Shown here: positions 31,943-40,942 of the stretch, in pieces
Layout of the letters: each line of letters begins with the position of its first letter
Position numbering within the stretch: the stretch's first letter is position 1
NCBI RefSeq assembly: GCF_008119785.1
Contig: NZ_VSFA01000050.1
Coordinates: forward strand, 1-51,974
Length of the DNA stretch: 51,974 nucleotides
Direction of reading: 5' to 3'
Source: Micromonospora sp. MP36
GTDB taxonomy: Bacteria; Actinomycetota; Actinomycetes; Mycobacteriales; Micromonosporaceae
Translations under genes and position numbers: made by a program
Notes under the pieces: generated by a model
What the model saw: the letters and a program-made list of their open reading frames with translations, nothing else
The model's database searches: none
Told to the model about the DNA's origin: nothing

Positions 31943-32863
31943 ATGCTGTCGTTCGATGGGCAGGTCGCGGTCATCACCGGGGCCGGCCGAGGGCTCGGCG
32001 CGGCCTACGCACGGGAGCTGGCGCGCCGCGGGGCGCGGGTCGTCGTCAACGACAACGGGACATCCGTTTCCGGCGACGACCGCTCGCCGGTACCTGCCGA
32101 GCAGGTGGCCGGTGAGATCAACGAGGCCGGAGGCATCGCGGTCGCGACCACCGACAGCGTCGCCGACGCGGCTGGCGGGCGCGCCGTGATCGACGCGGCG
32201 ATGGAGGCGTTCGGCCGGATCGACATCCTGATTCACAACGCCGGCATCGGGCGTGCCAAGTGGTTCGCCGAGGTGTCCACGGCGGACATCGAGCCGGTGC
32301 TCGCGGTCCACCTGATCGGTGCGTTTCACGTGATCGCCCCGGCGTGGGAGCGGTTCGTGGCCCAGGAGTCCGGCTCCATCATCACCACCACCTCGGCAGT
32401 GGGCGTGTTCGGGCAGCGCAGATCGTCGGTGTACGCGGCGGCGAAGATGGGCGTCATCGGGCTCACCCGGACCCTCGCTCAGGAGGGCACACCGCACAAC
32501 ATCCGGGTCAACGCGATCGCGCCGGTTGCGGCCTCGCGGATGGCGGGCGAGGTGTACCAGCACCTGACGCCGATGGTGCCGCCGGAACGGGTCGCCGCCG
32601 CGGTCGTTGCCCTGGCACACCCCGACTGCGCGGTGTCCGGCGAGGTCATCTCGGCCGGCGGCGGGCGGATCAGCCGGTTGGTGTTCGGGGCGAACCAGGG
32701 CTACTTCTCGCCGGAGCTGACCGCCGAGGAGGCTGCAGTCGAGCTGCCCCGCGTCTGTGGTGACTCGGAGCTCATCGCCGTCCCCGGGTGTGCCATGGAC
32801 GAGGTGGACCTGATCCGCCGGGAGTACCCGGAGCTTGCCGACCAGCCGATGCGGGCGCGATAG
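31943..32863 (+). CDS. SDR, MFE-2-like (3R)-hydroxyacyl-CoA dehydrogenase
   Basis: A 306-residue SDR; ATG 31943 behind GGGAGGAAGC. TGAGRGLG near residues 12-19, the VVVNDNGTSVSGDDRSPVPAEQV insertion near 33-55 and a YAAAKMG near 162-168 match the dehydrogenase domain of peroxisomal multifunctional enzyme type 2, where the equivalent insertion reads ND-G. A 60-residue C-terminal extension (RISRLVFGANQGYFSPELTAEEA) is also a feature of that group. It therefore probably oxidises (3R)-3-hydroxyacyl-CoA, the stereoisomer produced by MaoC-type hydratases of block A. Confidence 0.86.
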   Translation: MLSFDGQVAVITGAGRGLGAAYARELARRGARVVVNDNGTSVSGDDRSPVPAEQVAGEINEAGGIAVATTDSVADAAGGRAVIDAAMEAFGRIDILIHNAGIGRAKWFAEVSTADIEPVLAVHLIGAFHVIAPAWERFVAQESGSIITTTSAVGVFGQRRSSVYAAAKMGVIGLTRTLAQEGTPHNIRVNAIAPVAASRMAGEVYQHLTPMVPPERVAAAVVALAHPDCAVSGEVISAGGGRISRLVFGANQGYFSPELTAEEAAVELPRVCGDSELIAVPGCAMDEVDLIRREYPELADQPMRAR

Positions 32864-32943
32864 GACAGGTACGGGACTTGCCAGGGCTCGGCGGCGCCGA
32901 GCAGACATCCGGCCGTACGGCCAGTGGCACCGCAGGGAGCAGG

Positions 32944-33501
32944 ATGAAAACCAACGAGTTGAACATTCCGGGTTACACGGTCGGCACGTGGACCATCAAC
33001 GCCGCCCACTCCTACGTCGGCTTCGTCGTCCGCCATCTCATGGTGAGCAAGGTGCGGGGCCGCTTCACCCAGGTCAGCGGAGTGATCATCACGGCGGACG
33101 ACCCGAGGCTCTCGTCGGTGACCGCGTCAATCGACCTCACCTCGATCGACACGGGTAATGAAACGCGCGACGAACACGTCCGTTCTGCGGACTTCCTCGA
33201 CGTTGCGAACCACCCGGTCATGAGCTTCGCCTCCACCGCCGTACGTGAGGCTGACGGCGAGTTCTTCATCGACGGTGCCCTGACGATCCGCGGCATCACC
33301 CGGGCAGTTACCCTCGCGGTCGACGTCCCGGCCTTCGTAGCAACCAGCCAGGGCGCCAGGAAAGCCGGCTTCTCCGCCATGACGGAGATCAACCGTTTAG
33401 ATTTCGGGGTCAGCTACAACGGACCCGTTCCGGGCGGCGGGATGGCCATCAGCGAGAAGGTGCAGATCGAGTTGGAGATCCAGGCGGACCTGCGGTCCTG
33501 A
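32944..33501 (+). CDS. YceI-family lipid-binding lipocalin-like protein
   Basis: A 185-residue YceI-domain protein; ATG 32944 with GGAGCAGG just upstream. The family pattern is clear: GTWTINAAHSYVGFVVRHLMVSKVRGRF near residues 17-44 in pattern, IDLTSIDTGNETRDEHVRSADFLDVANHP, then LTIRGITRAVTL near 118-129. YceI proteins form a long beta-barrel that binds isoprenoid chains such as polyprenyl or ubiquinone tails. There is no signal peptide, so it would be cytosolic. At the end of block D it might hold a hydrophobic substrate or intermediate; general stress roles are equally possible. Confidence 0.85.
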   Translation: MKTNELNIPGYTVGTWTINAAHSYVGFVVRHLMVSKVRGRFTQVSGVIITADDPRLSSVTASIDLTSIDTGNETRDEHVRSADFLDVANHPVMSFASTAVREADGEFFIDGALTIRGITRAVTLAVDVPAFVATSQGARKAGFSAMTEINRLDFGVSYNGPVPGGGMAISEKVQIELEIQADLRS

Positions 33502-33504
33502 TGG

Positions 33505-34290
33505 TCACACGCCGGGCCAGCGGGGCACCCGCTTCTCGGTGAAGGCGGCGATGCCCTCCCGGCGGTCGCTCGAGAACGCCGTCGCGTGCCAGGCCGAATC
33601 CTCGACCTCCAGCCCGGCGGCGAGCGGCAAATCGAAGCCGTAGGTCAGTGCGCGCTTGGCGTTGCGCAACCCGACCGGCGAGTTGGCGGCAATTTGTTCG
33701 GCCAGTTGGTGCGCGTCGGAAAGGGACTGTCCGGCCGGCACCCGCCGGTCGACCAACCCGAGGCGTTCGGCCTCGTCGATGCGTACCTGGCGGCCGGTGA
33801 GAATGAGGTCGCCCGCCCGGGCCAGGCCGATCCGGCGACTGAGCAGTTGGGTGCCGCCGCCGCCGGGGACGAGGCCGACCCGCACCTCGGGCAGGCCGAG
33901 AACGGTTGTCTCATCGGCGACGATCAGGTCGCAGGACAGGGCCAACTCGAACCCGCCACCCAGGGCATACCCGTGCACGGCAGCCACGACCGGCATCGGA
34001 AGCGCGCGCACACCGCCGAACGCGGCACGAAAGACCTGCCGTTGCCGCAGGAGGTCGGCGTCGCTGAAACCGCTGCGCTCCTTCAGGTCCGCACCGACGC
34101 AGAACGCCGTCGGGCTCGAGGAAGCCACCACGACTGCTCGGACGCTGCGATCTTCGGCCAACTCGGCACAGGTGGAGGCAATCGCCTCGGCCATGACGGT
34201 GTTGAGCGCGTTGTGGGCCGCCGACCGATCGAGCGTCAACTCGGCCATTTGACCCGCACGACGTACCACCACGCCGGTGCCGTCAGCCAT
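33505..34290 (-). CDS. Enoyl-CoA hydratase (crotonase family)
   Basis: A 261-residue crotonase; ATG 34290 with GGGAG close upstream. HNALNTVMAEAI near residues 26-37, SSPTAFCVGADLKERSGF near 57-74, HGYALGGGFELALSCDLIVAD near 104-124 and GLPEVRVGLVPGGGGTQLLSRRIG near 130-153. The PE motif keeps the first catalytic Glu, so this one is a more canonical hydratase than the homologues at 8311 and 18756. It converges on the YceI gene with a three-base gap and ends the catabolic island. No operator-like palindrome is seen before it. Confidence 0.87.
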   Translation of the reverse strand: MADGTGVVVRRAGQMAELTLDRSAAHNALNTVMAEAIASTCAELAEDRSVRAVVVASSSPTAFCVGADLKERSGFSDADLLRQRQVFRAAFGGVRALPMPVVAAVHGYALGGGFELALSCDLIVADETTVLGLPEVRVGLVPGGGGTQLLSRRIGLARAGDLILTGRQVRIDEAERLGLVDRRVPAGQSLSDAHQLAEQIAANSPVGLRNAKRALTYGFDLPLAAGLEVEDSAWHATAFSSDRREGIAAFTEKRVPRWPGV

Positions 34291-34599
34291 TACTCCCGCC
34301 TTTCTGCTAGCGGAGGCTGTCAGCCATCTGGTCCGGTGGACATTGGGTCGCCGAGACCGGCACAGCCTTGGCCGGTCACTCTCCCCGAGCCCGGTGCAGT
34401 TCGATTCCACCGCCAGCCTGGCGGCCCAGCCTACTTGGCTCCGGCGGGACCTCGGTGATCAGGGCGGTGGGCTGGTGGCGATCGACGAGGTCGCGCCGCA
34501 CCCAGTCGGGGGGCCCTTGCTGGAGTGGGCCCTGCCTGAGGGCGGGTCCACTCTAGCGGTGGTCGTGCTGAGGTCACCGGCTGAAGGGATGGGGGTAAG
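34291..34599. other. Intergenic stretch, nothing recognised
   Basis: Between the crotonase start and the amidohydrolase end. Open frames on both strands show no domain pattern. It should contain the promoter of the minus-strand crotonase gene, but no clear boxes were found. Confidence 0.5.
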
Positions 34600-35961
34600 T
34601 CAGGTGGTGAGTTCATCCTTCGCGACGGCGCCGCCTGCGATGACCATGGGTAGGCGTTGCAGCGCGGTGATGTCCGACAGTGGATCCCCGTCGACGACGA
34701 TGGCGTCCGCGTAGTGGCCGCGGGCGAGGCGTCCGGCTCTTCCGTCGAGGCCGAACAGGCGAGCCGCGCTGGTGGTGGCCGCACGGATGGCGTCGAGATG
34801 CGGCACTCCCGCCTGGTGGATGTAGGCGACCTCCCCACCGATACTCGACAGCGTCGCCGGGGTGTAGCTGGTGTCGGTGCCGGCCACGATCGGCACGCCT
34901 CGTTCGTGCGCTGCGGCCACCGCTGCCTGTAGTACGGGCAGCATCTCCCGCCCCCGCTCGACGAGCCTGGGGTCGGTGTACTCTCCGGCCGGCTCGGCGA
35001 GGTCAACGACCGCGGAGAACGTCGGGGTGAAGAACGTGCCCTTGCGGGCCATCAGGTCCAGGGTCTGCTCGTTGACCCATGTCCCGTGTTCGAGGCTCGA
35101 GACGCCGGCTCGAACTGCGTCGTAGCAGCCTTCCTCCCCGTGAGAGTGGCAGAGGACGGGGGTCTTGCGGCGCCGCCCGGCGGCCACTACGGCGGCGAGT
35201 TGCTCGTAGGAGTACACCTGCTGTCGAGGGTCTTGTTCCGGCAGGCCTGCCCGCTCGGTGGCTCGGGTCTTTACTGCCTCGGCGCCGCGATCGATGTTCA
35301 CGCCGGTGAGGTATGCGAGGTCTTGGGGATCACGAATACCGTCGGGTCGGGTGGATAGCGGTGCCAGGGCGGGATCGGCGAGGATGGCATCGCCGAGGTT
35401 GGGTGTGACGAACAATCCGGCCGGGACCATGCGTGGCACTGACTGCGGCTGGTAGTCGGCGAGTGCCTTCACTCCGATGTCCTGGAAAAAGGTTGTGGAC
35501 GCAGATCGCAGCGTGGTCGCTCCGCTCTGCAGCGCACGTTGGGCGTTGGCGACGGTGGAGACGTGTACGTGGGCGTCGAGCAGCCCCGGAAGGACGAAGC
35601 GGCCCGCGACATCGACGACACGCACCGATTTGCCGAGGGACCGTCGGGCAGCGGCCTCCGTGCCGGCCGCACCGACGAGCGCCACCTTGCCCCGCTCGAA
35701 CACGATGACGGCGTTCTCGGCGACTTCCCCGGTCAGAGGGTCGAGCAGCTTCGCCCCGGTCAGCACTATCGGCTCCGGTGTGAGTGGCCGCTTCCCGGCG
35801 GTTGCGCCGGGGTTGTTCGAGCTGGCGGCGTGGGCGGCGCCGCTGGTGAGCCCGGCCCCGGCCAACGCCATTGCTCCTGCGAGCACGCTGCGTCGTGTTG
35901 TGGTGATGCGGCGGGCAGTCCGTTCCTCTTCGGTGGTGAGGTGACTGTGCTCTTCACACAT
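34600..35961 (-). CDS. Tat-exported imidazolonepropionase-like amidohydrolase
   Basis: A 453-residue metal-dependent hydrolase; ATG 35961 with AAAGGAAAC upstream. A twin-arginine signal (TTRRSVLAGAMALAGAGL near residues 21-38, then AAHA) directs folded export. The mature protein has the amidohydrolase barrel: metal ligands DAHVHVST near 130-137, a second-shell CHSHGEEG near 268-275, LEHGTWV near 287-293 and VAGTDTSYTP near 355-364. It belongs to the prolidase/imidazolonepropionase-like group that includes secreted peptidases and lactonases. It lies at the 3' end of a minus-strand gene run with the DMFase-like protein, so a joint role in extracellular amide breakdown is possible. Confidence 0.85.
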   Translation of the reverse strand: MCEEHSHLTTEEERTARRITTTRRSVLAGAMALAGAGLTSGAAHAASSNNPGATAGKRPLTPEPIVLTGAKLLDPLTGEVAENAVIVFERGKVALVGAAGTEAAARRSLGKSVRVVDVAGRFVLPGLLDAHVHVSTVANAQRALQSGATTLRSASTTFFQDIGVKALADYQPQSVPRMVPAGLFVTPNLGDAILADPALAPLSTRPDGIRDPQDLAYLTGVNIDRGAEAVKTRATERAGLPEQDPRQQVYSYEQLAAVVAAGRRRKTPVLCHSHGEEGCYDAVRAGVSSLEHGTWVNEQTLDLMARKGTFFTPTFSAVVDLAEPAGEYTDPRLVERGREMLPVLQAAVAAAHERGVPIVAGTDTSYTPATLSSIGGEVAYIHQAGVPHLDAIRAATTSAARLFGLDGRAGRLARGHYADAIVVDGDPLSDITALQRLPMVIAGGAVAKDELTT

Positions 35962-36094
35962 GGTTGTTTCCTTTCACGCTTCCTGGCCCGCTTATGGGGG
36001 CGCTTCATTGACTGGGATCCGAGATCAACTCTCTGGCCACGCGCTTGACCGACGTGGCTTGAGAGCTCCGCGGGGGTGGCCCACTCCGGGGCCG

Positions 36095-37153
36095 TCATGT
36101 GGTGCCGACCAGGGTTGGCGAGTCGGCGTCCGGGATCAGCAGCTTCGGCTCGCCGCCGTCGAGGGGCGCGCTCCAGATGTCGGCGGCGCCGCCCTCACCG
36201 GCCTTGGGCACGGCGTACATGATGTGCTCGCTGTCCAGCCAGGCGACCTGGTCGTCGACGCTGCGTGTTTCGCCGAGCGGGGTTTCGGTGCCGGTTGCCA
36301 GGTCGAACGAGTGGAAGCGCCAGGCCCGGTCGGCGACTGGATCGACCCGTTTCTTGTAGACGATCCGTCGTCCGTCGGGGGACAGCGATGGGCATTCCGC
36401 GTTGTCTCGCAACGCGGTCAGCGTGTGTTTGGTCAGGTCGCCTCGGGTCAGGTACGTGCGGCCCCGGGACGCCACGGTGGCGAAGAACGTGTTCGAGTCG
36501 GCGGAGAAGGTCACTCCCCAGATGTTCCGGTCGACACTTTCGTCCTGCTCGCCGTTGATCAGGAAACTGAACTTCTCGAGGTTAGCGACGACCTCACCAC
36601 CCACGCGGTAGATGAGCGTCTCGGTGGAGAACCCGAGCGAGATGTAGTTGTGGCCGCTGACGAACGTGGTGGTGGCGAAATGTCGGCCGTCGGGTGCGAC
36701 GCGCGCCCGGCTCGGGACGCCGTTCAGCGCGTGATCGCCTGTCGGGTTGAGTTTCTGGTCGAGTTCGACGACCTCGTACGGTTGCAGCGGGGTGGCCCCG
36801 GGGCGGAGGCAGACCGCCCGGTGCGCCGCGGCGGCGACCCGAATGCAGCGGGGATCCGCGAGTCGCCGGGTGGATGTGGGGTCGTGCGGTTCGACGTAGG
36901 CGATCCGGCCGTGGTCGGGCCCGGACTGCAGGGAGCGGAAGACGATGTGCTCCGTTGCGAACAGGTCCGCGGTCGCTGCTCCGGCGCCCGACTCACCACG
37001 TCGGTCGAGTATCGACACCGCGACGGCTCCGACCGCCACACCGACGAGCAGTACGGCGACGGCCATGGTGGCCCGTGACCGGCTCCGGTGCGGCGGAGTG
37101 GGACCCAGCGTCGGCTCGGCAGCTCGGCGGGCCCGGCTTGCGATGTTCGGCAT
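36095..37153 (-). CDS. Membrane-anchored TolB-like beta-propeller protein
   Basis: A 352-residue protein; ATG 37153 lies two bases after the MFS stop codon, so the two are coupled (the frame's upstream part is inside the MFS gene). A short cytosolic Arg-rich start is followed by one membrane anchor (ATMAVAVLLVGVAVGAVAVSIL near residues 29-50), with the rest outside. The outer part has repeated PD40/TolB-type blades: ARVAPDGRHFATTTF, GVTFSADSNTFFATVASRG, CPSLSPDGRRIVYKK and AWLDSEHIMYAVPK. It probably binds a partner protein or ligand at the cell surface. No enzymatic residues are visible. Confidence 0.82.
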   Translation of the reverse strand: MPNIASRARRAAEPTLGPTPPHRSRSRATMAVAVLLVGVAVGAVAVSILDRRGESGAGAATADLFATEHIVFRSLQSGPDHGRIAYVEPHDPTSTRRLADPRCIRVAAAAHRAVCLRPGATPLQPYEVVELDQKLNPTGDHALNGVPSRARVAPDGRHFATTTFVSGHNYISLGFSTETLIYRVGGEVVANLEKFSFLINGEQDESVDRNIWGVTFSADSNTFFATVASRGRTYLTRGDLTKHTLTALRDNAECPSLSPDGRRIVYKKRVDPVADRAWRFHSFDLATGTETPLGETRSVDDQVAWLDSEHIMYAVPKAGEGGAADIWSAPLDGGEPKLLIPDADSPTLVGTT

Positions 37154-37155
37154 TC

Positions 37156-38403
37156 TCAGACCTCCGATGGCCGACGTAGCAGGGCCGGCGTGGTGAGCGC
37201 GAGGACGACTGCCATCCCTGCGGTGAAGAGCCACAGCGCGGTGCCCGGGCCGATGGCGGCCCACAGGGCGCCGAAGATGATCGCGGCCAGGCTACGGCCG
37301 AGGGCAACACATGTCTGCAGTGTGGAGATGGCGGTTGACATCCACTGCGGCGGGACGATTGTGGCGGCCGCGGCGGGCAGGACGCCGTCGGTAGCGGCGT
37401 AGTACAGGCCAAGCAGCGCGAGCGCCAGCCCCACGCTCGGTAACCCGTCGGAACCGGCGGCGACCAGGTAGGCGCCGACGATCAGCAGGTGCCCGGTGAG
37501 GAACATCTGGATGCGGCCGAACCGGTCAGCCAACCGACCGAGCGGGATCGCCCCGATGAGGTACACCAGGCTGGTGGCCAGGAACAGCAACGGGAACAAC
37601 CGGGATGACACGGCCCCCCGTTCGAGCAACGTGAGGTAGAGGAACGCGTCGCTGATGGTCATCGCAGACAGCAGGCCGGCGGCGAGCAGCATCCGCCGAA
37701 GTTTGCGACCCTGAGCTACGAGGCGGGCGGCACCGGCGAGACTGATCCGGGGTGCCCCCTCGGCGGCGGATCGCTCCTCACGTACCTTGCTGACCAACAG
37801 CAGCACGCCGAGTCCGGCGATGCACGCCGAGACCACGAAGAGCGTGTCGAAGTCGCGAGGCGCAGCCGTCAACAGGTAGAACGCGAACACTGGTCCGAGC
37901 AGCGCGCCAGCTGTGTCGAGCGCCCGATGCATGCCGAACGACCTGCCGAGGGCCTCCGGGGCGCTACAGCCGGCGATCAGTGCGTCTCGGGGTCCGGTGC
38001 GTAGCCCCTTGCCGATCCGGTCCACGCCGACCGCCGCCGACAGCGCGCCGAGGCTCGCCGCCGGCAGCAGCACGAGTTTGGCGAGCACGCCGAGCGCGTA
38101 GCCGACGGTGGCGACGGCTTTAGGGCGCCGTAGGCGGTCGGCGGTGAAGCCGCCGGCGATCCGGGCCGCGGCCGTGCCGGCCTGGTAGACGCTGTCGAGG
38201 ACACCGAACGCCAACGGTGAGAGCCCGAGGCCGACGGTGACGAACAGTGGGAGCGCCGCGGTGACCATCTCGGTGGAGATGTCGGTGAGCAGGCTCACCG
38301 CACCGAGTACGAGGACGGTCTGCGGGATGCCGCGGCGGACGGCGCGCGAGGTGACCGGAGTGCCCTGTGGGTTGCGAACACTGATGTACACGGCAGGATC
38401 CAC
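37156..38403 (-). CDS. Major facilitator superfamily transporter
   Basis: A 415-residue protein with about twelve membrane segments; GTG 38403 with AAGGTGAG upstream. The loop between segments 2 and 3 reads GGFTADRLRRPKAVATVGY near residues 84-102 (MFS motif A variant), repeated in the second half at GRLADRFGRIQMFLTG near 296-311. The DRIGKGLRTGPRDALIAG stretch near 128-145 is typical of a putative efflux subgroup also found near secreted hydrolases. It is probably an exporter. It is coupled to the beta-propeller gene and lies 85 bases after the DMFase-like gene. Confidence 0.87.
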   Translation of the reverse strand: MDPAVYISVRNPQGTPVTSRAVRRGIPQTVLVLGAVSLLTDISTEMVTAALPLFVTVGLGLSPLAFGVLDSVYQAGTAAARIAGGFTADRLRRPKAVATVGYALGVLAKLVLLPAASLGALSAAVGVDRIGKGLRTGPRDALIAGCSAPEALGRSFGMHRALDTAGALLGPVFAFYLLTAAPRDFDTLFVVSACIAGLGVLLLVSKVREERSAAEGAPRISLAGAARLVAQGRKLRRMLLAAGLLSAMTISDAFLYLTLLERGAVSSRLFPLLFLATSLVYLIGAIPLGRLADRFGRIQMFLTGHLLIVGAYLVAAGSDGLPSVGLALALLGLYYAATDGVLPAAAATIVPPQWMSTAISTLQTCVALGRSLAAIIFGALWAAIGPGTALWLFTAGMAVVLALTTPALLRRPSEV

Positions 38404-38488
38404 CTCACCTTGGGGAAGACACGGGCGGATATCGTCGGCGGCCCGAGCCTGGGGACAGCCACCTCGTGGGCTGCCCCCAGGCCACCAA

Positions 38489-40942
38489 TCAGCTCGCGCC
38501 GGGCAGTGGCGCCCCAGACGTGAACTTGTTCAGGACGTTCTCGGTGATCCTGGTCATGTCGTTGTTGTAGTTGTTGTGGAAGAAGCTTCCGGTCCAGACC
38601 ATCGACCCGGCCGAGAAGACGGCGCCGCCGTTGGGGTAGCGCACGAGGGTGACGTCTCCTCGCACCATCGGGTTGGTGTCGCCGCCCTCGAACAACGACG
38701 ACGTGTTGATCTCCTCCACCACATGCATGTACTGCTTTCCGAATGGCTGCGAAGTGCCGAGCACGACCGTGTTGGCCGGTGTTCCGAGCGAGTAGTCGAC
38801 GCGGTCGACCTCCTCACCCATCGGGCCGCCAGGCGACTGCAGGCTCGGCAGGTCGCCGCCGATGCCCTCCTTTGCCGTGACGCCGTCGAAGACCCACGAC
38901 CCAGCGGCGGAGTAGCTGGCTTCGCCTCGATCGAACGGCACGTTGTACTGTGCGCTGCCGCTCGGGTGACCGAAGCCTTGGGCGCTGAACCCCACGCCGA
39001 CCAGTTCCTGCGGTGGCCGGCCGCGGAACCGCCATAGTCCGCCGAACTCGCCGGTGGTGTTGTGGTAGTACTCGCCTGGTGCCGCCTGCCACGCCTCGGT
39101 GCCGTCGTGTCGGCGCAGTTCGCTGTAGGCGGCCGCGCGGTCCAGCGAGGTGACCCAGTAGAAGCCGTTGCCACCCAGGTACATTAGGCGGCCGCCGTCG
39201 TCGAGCCAGCCCTTGAACGCGTTCATCTCGGCGGTGGAGATGTACTCGGGATGGGTGCCGGTGATGACCGTCTGATAGTGGTTGAGCAGTGCCTGGCCCT
39301 CGGCGTTCAGGTCGTGGTCGGTGAGGTAGTCGACGTCGTACCCCTTCGTGTCGAGCCAGTGGAAGATGTGCGTGTCGGCCTCGAACTGCCACGGCCTGCC
39401 CTCGCCATTGCGGCCCGTCGCCATCGACCGCAGGTTCTCGATCGGGCGGCGCGCCGACGAATACACGTACCCGCTGCCGTCGGCGTGGTCGGAGTACTGG
39501 CTCATCGTGCCCCCGGTCTGGCCGTAAGCCAGGTAGCTGAGGGTCGGCACGAGCATGGCGATCTTCGCCGTCGGTTTCTTCGGACGCACGACGAATGTCG
39601 CATGGTAAATACTGTCGCCGGCTTCGAGTCGCGCGGCGTACACCCCGCTGCGGGCGTTGTCCGGGACCCGGAAGGTGAAGCTCGGCGACCAGGCCGCGTC
39701 ACCGAGGTCATCCTCATGGAAATACATCGCGCCCCACTGGGACGCGTCCTCGTTGTAGTTCATGGTCCGGCGATCCCAGTCGTGGCTGGTCAGCGCCCGT
39801 ACCGGCACGTTGACCGCCCGACCATGCAGCCGGTGTGGGCCGGCGTCGACCACCTGGTCGGTCGACATCTGCCGGGAGAAGTCCCAGGCGGCGACCGGAC
39901 GCGCTGGGCGCCTGCCGTCGCTCAAGGCAGCCAGCTCGTTCGAGCTGAGTGCCCGGTCGTAGACGGCGGGCGACTCGATCTTGCCGTTGTACAGCCCCGA
40001 CGGCTGGGCGTCGTCGCGGCGGTTCCAGGAACCCGCCATCAGCAGCGGTGCACCTGTGGTGGAGAGCTGAGCTGTGGAGACCTGTTTGGTGACGGCCGCC
40101 AGAGAGTCGTCGGGGAGAGTCGACACCGGCTTCTGGGTCAGGGTGACCTTGCGTGTGCGGGCGTCGTACGTCGCCGCGACGAAATACCAGCCCGAGTTGT
40201 TGACGTGCATTGGTCGTGGGTTTCTGTTGAAGTACATCTCAGGTCCGCCCATGGCCGGTGCCCACGGCTTCAGCTTCACGCCGGTGGAGACCGTTTCCGC
40301 CCCACCGGATGACCCGAGACGCAGGGCCAGGCCGCCAAGCTCGTCGATGAAGAGGCCGTACCCGGCGTGGTCGGCCTCGGACCACTTGGTGACCAGTCCT
40401 TGCATTCGTGGGGTGCCGACTGGTGTGCGTTTCAGGGCCGTCCGGTTGTACGGCGAGCCGGGGATCGTGGTGGGAGCGATCCAGGCGGTGATACTGAAGC
40501 TGCCGGTCAGCCTGAGCTTGCTGTTGTCCGGGACGGTGACGTACGACCCGAGTGGCAGCCGCTGGTCCTTGCCGGGATACGTTCCGTTCACCGGAGTATC
40601 GATGACCTGTTCCTGGATGCCGGGTCCGGCCGGATCCGCATCGCCGTGGCTGACCCGGACGATCTTCGAGCTGAAGGTGGGGGATTTGGTGCTGACCATG
40701 ATGCGGACCGACTCGCCGGGACGGACGCTGAGGCGGTCGGGGTAACCGCTGATGCCGAGGGCATCGAGCCGCTCCTGCGGCGGTACTGGGGCGTTGGGCA
40801 ACGGTTCGTCGGGAATGTAGTTCGTCAGACCTGCCGCAGGACCCTCGTGGCTGTCGCCGTAGGACGGTGCCGGTATGGCGACCACCATCGTCGTCACGGC
40901 TATTGCAGCGATGGTCCTCCTTCTTGCCAACTGTTTTGCCAT
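38489..40942 (-). CDS. Secreted N,N-dimethylformamidase large-subunit-like LamG protein
   Basis: An 817-residue protein; ATG 40942 behind GGGAGG. A signal peptide ends near residue 29 (PAPSYG). Residues 70-110 form an Ig-like strand region, 110-340 a LamG/concanavalin-like domain (FSITAWIAPTTIPGSPYNRT in pattern, WYFVAATYDARTRKV), and 360-817 the DMFase large-subunit C-terminal domain. In the last, TLSYLAYGQ near 475, GSGYVYSSARRPI near 495, and TGTHPEYIS near 568 correspond to the Tyr, Tyr and Glu region that holds mononuclear iron in bacterial DMFase; the exact residues are inferred. Characterised DMFases are cytosolic and need a small subunit. This one is exported and no small-subunit gene was found. 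Confidence 0.8.
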   Translation of the reverse strand: MAKQLARRRTIAAIAVTTMVVAIPAPSYGDSHEGPAAGLTNYIPDEPLPNAPVPPQERLDALGISGYPDRLSVRPGESVRIMVSTKSPTFSSKIVRVSHGDADPAGPGIQEQVIDTPVNGTYPGKDQRLPLGSYVTVPDNSKLRLTGSFSITAWIAPTTIPGSPYNRTALKRTPVGTPRMQGLVTKWSEADHAGYGLFIDELGGLALRLGSSGGAETVSTGVKLKPWAPAMGGPEMYFNRNPRPMHVNNSGWYFVAATYDARTRKVTLTQKPVSTLPDDSLAAVTKQVSTAQLSTTGAPLLMAGSWNRRDDAQPSGLYNGKIESPAVYDRALSSNELAALSDGRRPARPVAAWDFSRQMSTDQVVDAGPHRLHGRAVNVPVRALTSHDWDRRTMNYNEDASQWGAMYFHEDDLGDAAWSPSFTFRVPDNARSGVYAARLEAGDSIYHATFVVRPKKPTAKIAMLVPTLSYLAYGQTGGTMSQYSDHADGSGYVYSSARRPIENLRSMATGRNGEGRPWQFEADTHIFHWLDTKGYDVDYLTDHDLNAEGQALLNHYQTVITGTHPEYISTAEMNAFKGWLDDGGRLMYLGGNGFYWVTSLDRAAAYSELRRHDGTEAWQAAPGEYYHNTTGEFGGLWRFRGRPPQELVGVGFSAQGFGHPSGSAQYNVPFDRGEASYSAAGSWVFDGVTAKEGIGGDLPSLQSPGGPMGEEVDRVDYSLGTPANTVVLGTSQPFGKQYMHVVEEINTSSLFEGGDTNPMVRGDVTLVRYPNGGAVFSAGSMVWTGSFFHNNYNNDMTRITENVLNKFTSGAPLPGAS

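Noticed and set aside
31941..31946. GCATGC at the start of the MFE-2-like SDR gene as another operator
   Set aside because: It is a half-site only, without the second half at the right spacing, and overlaps the start codon.
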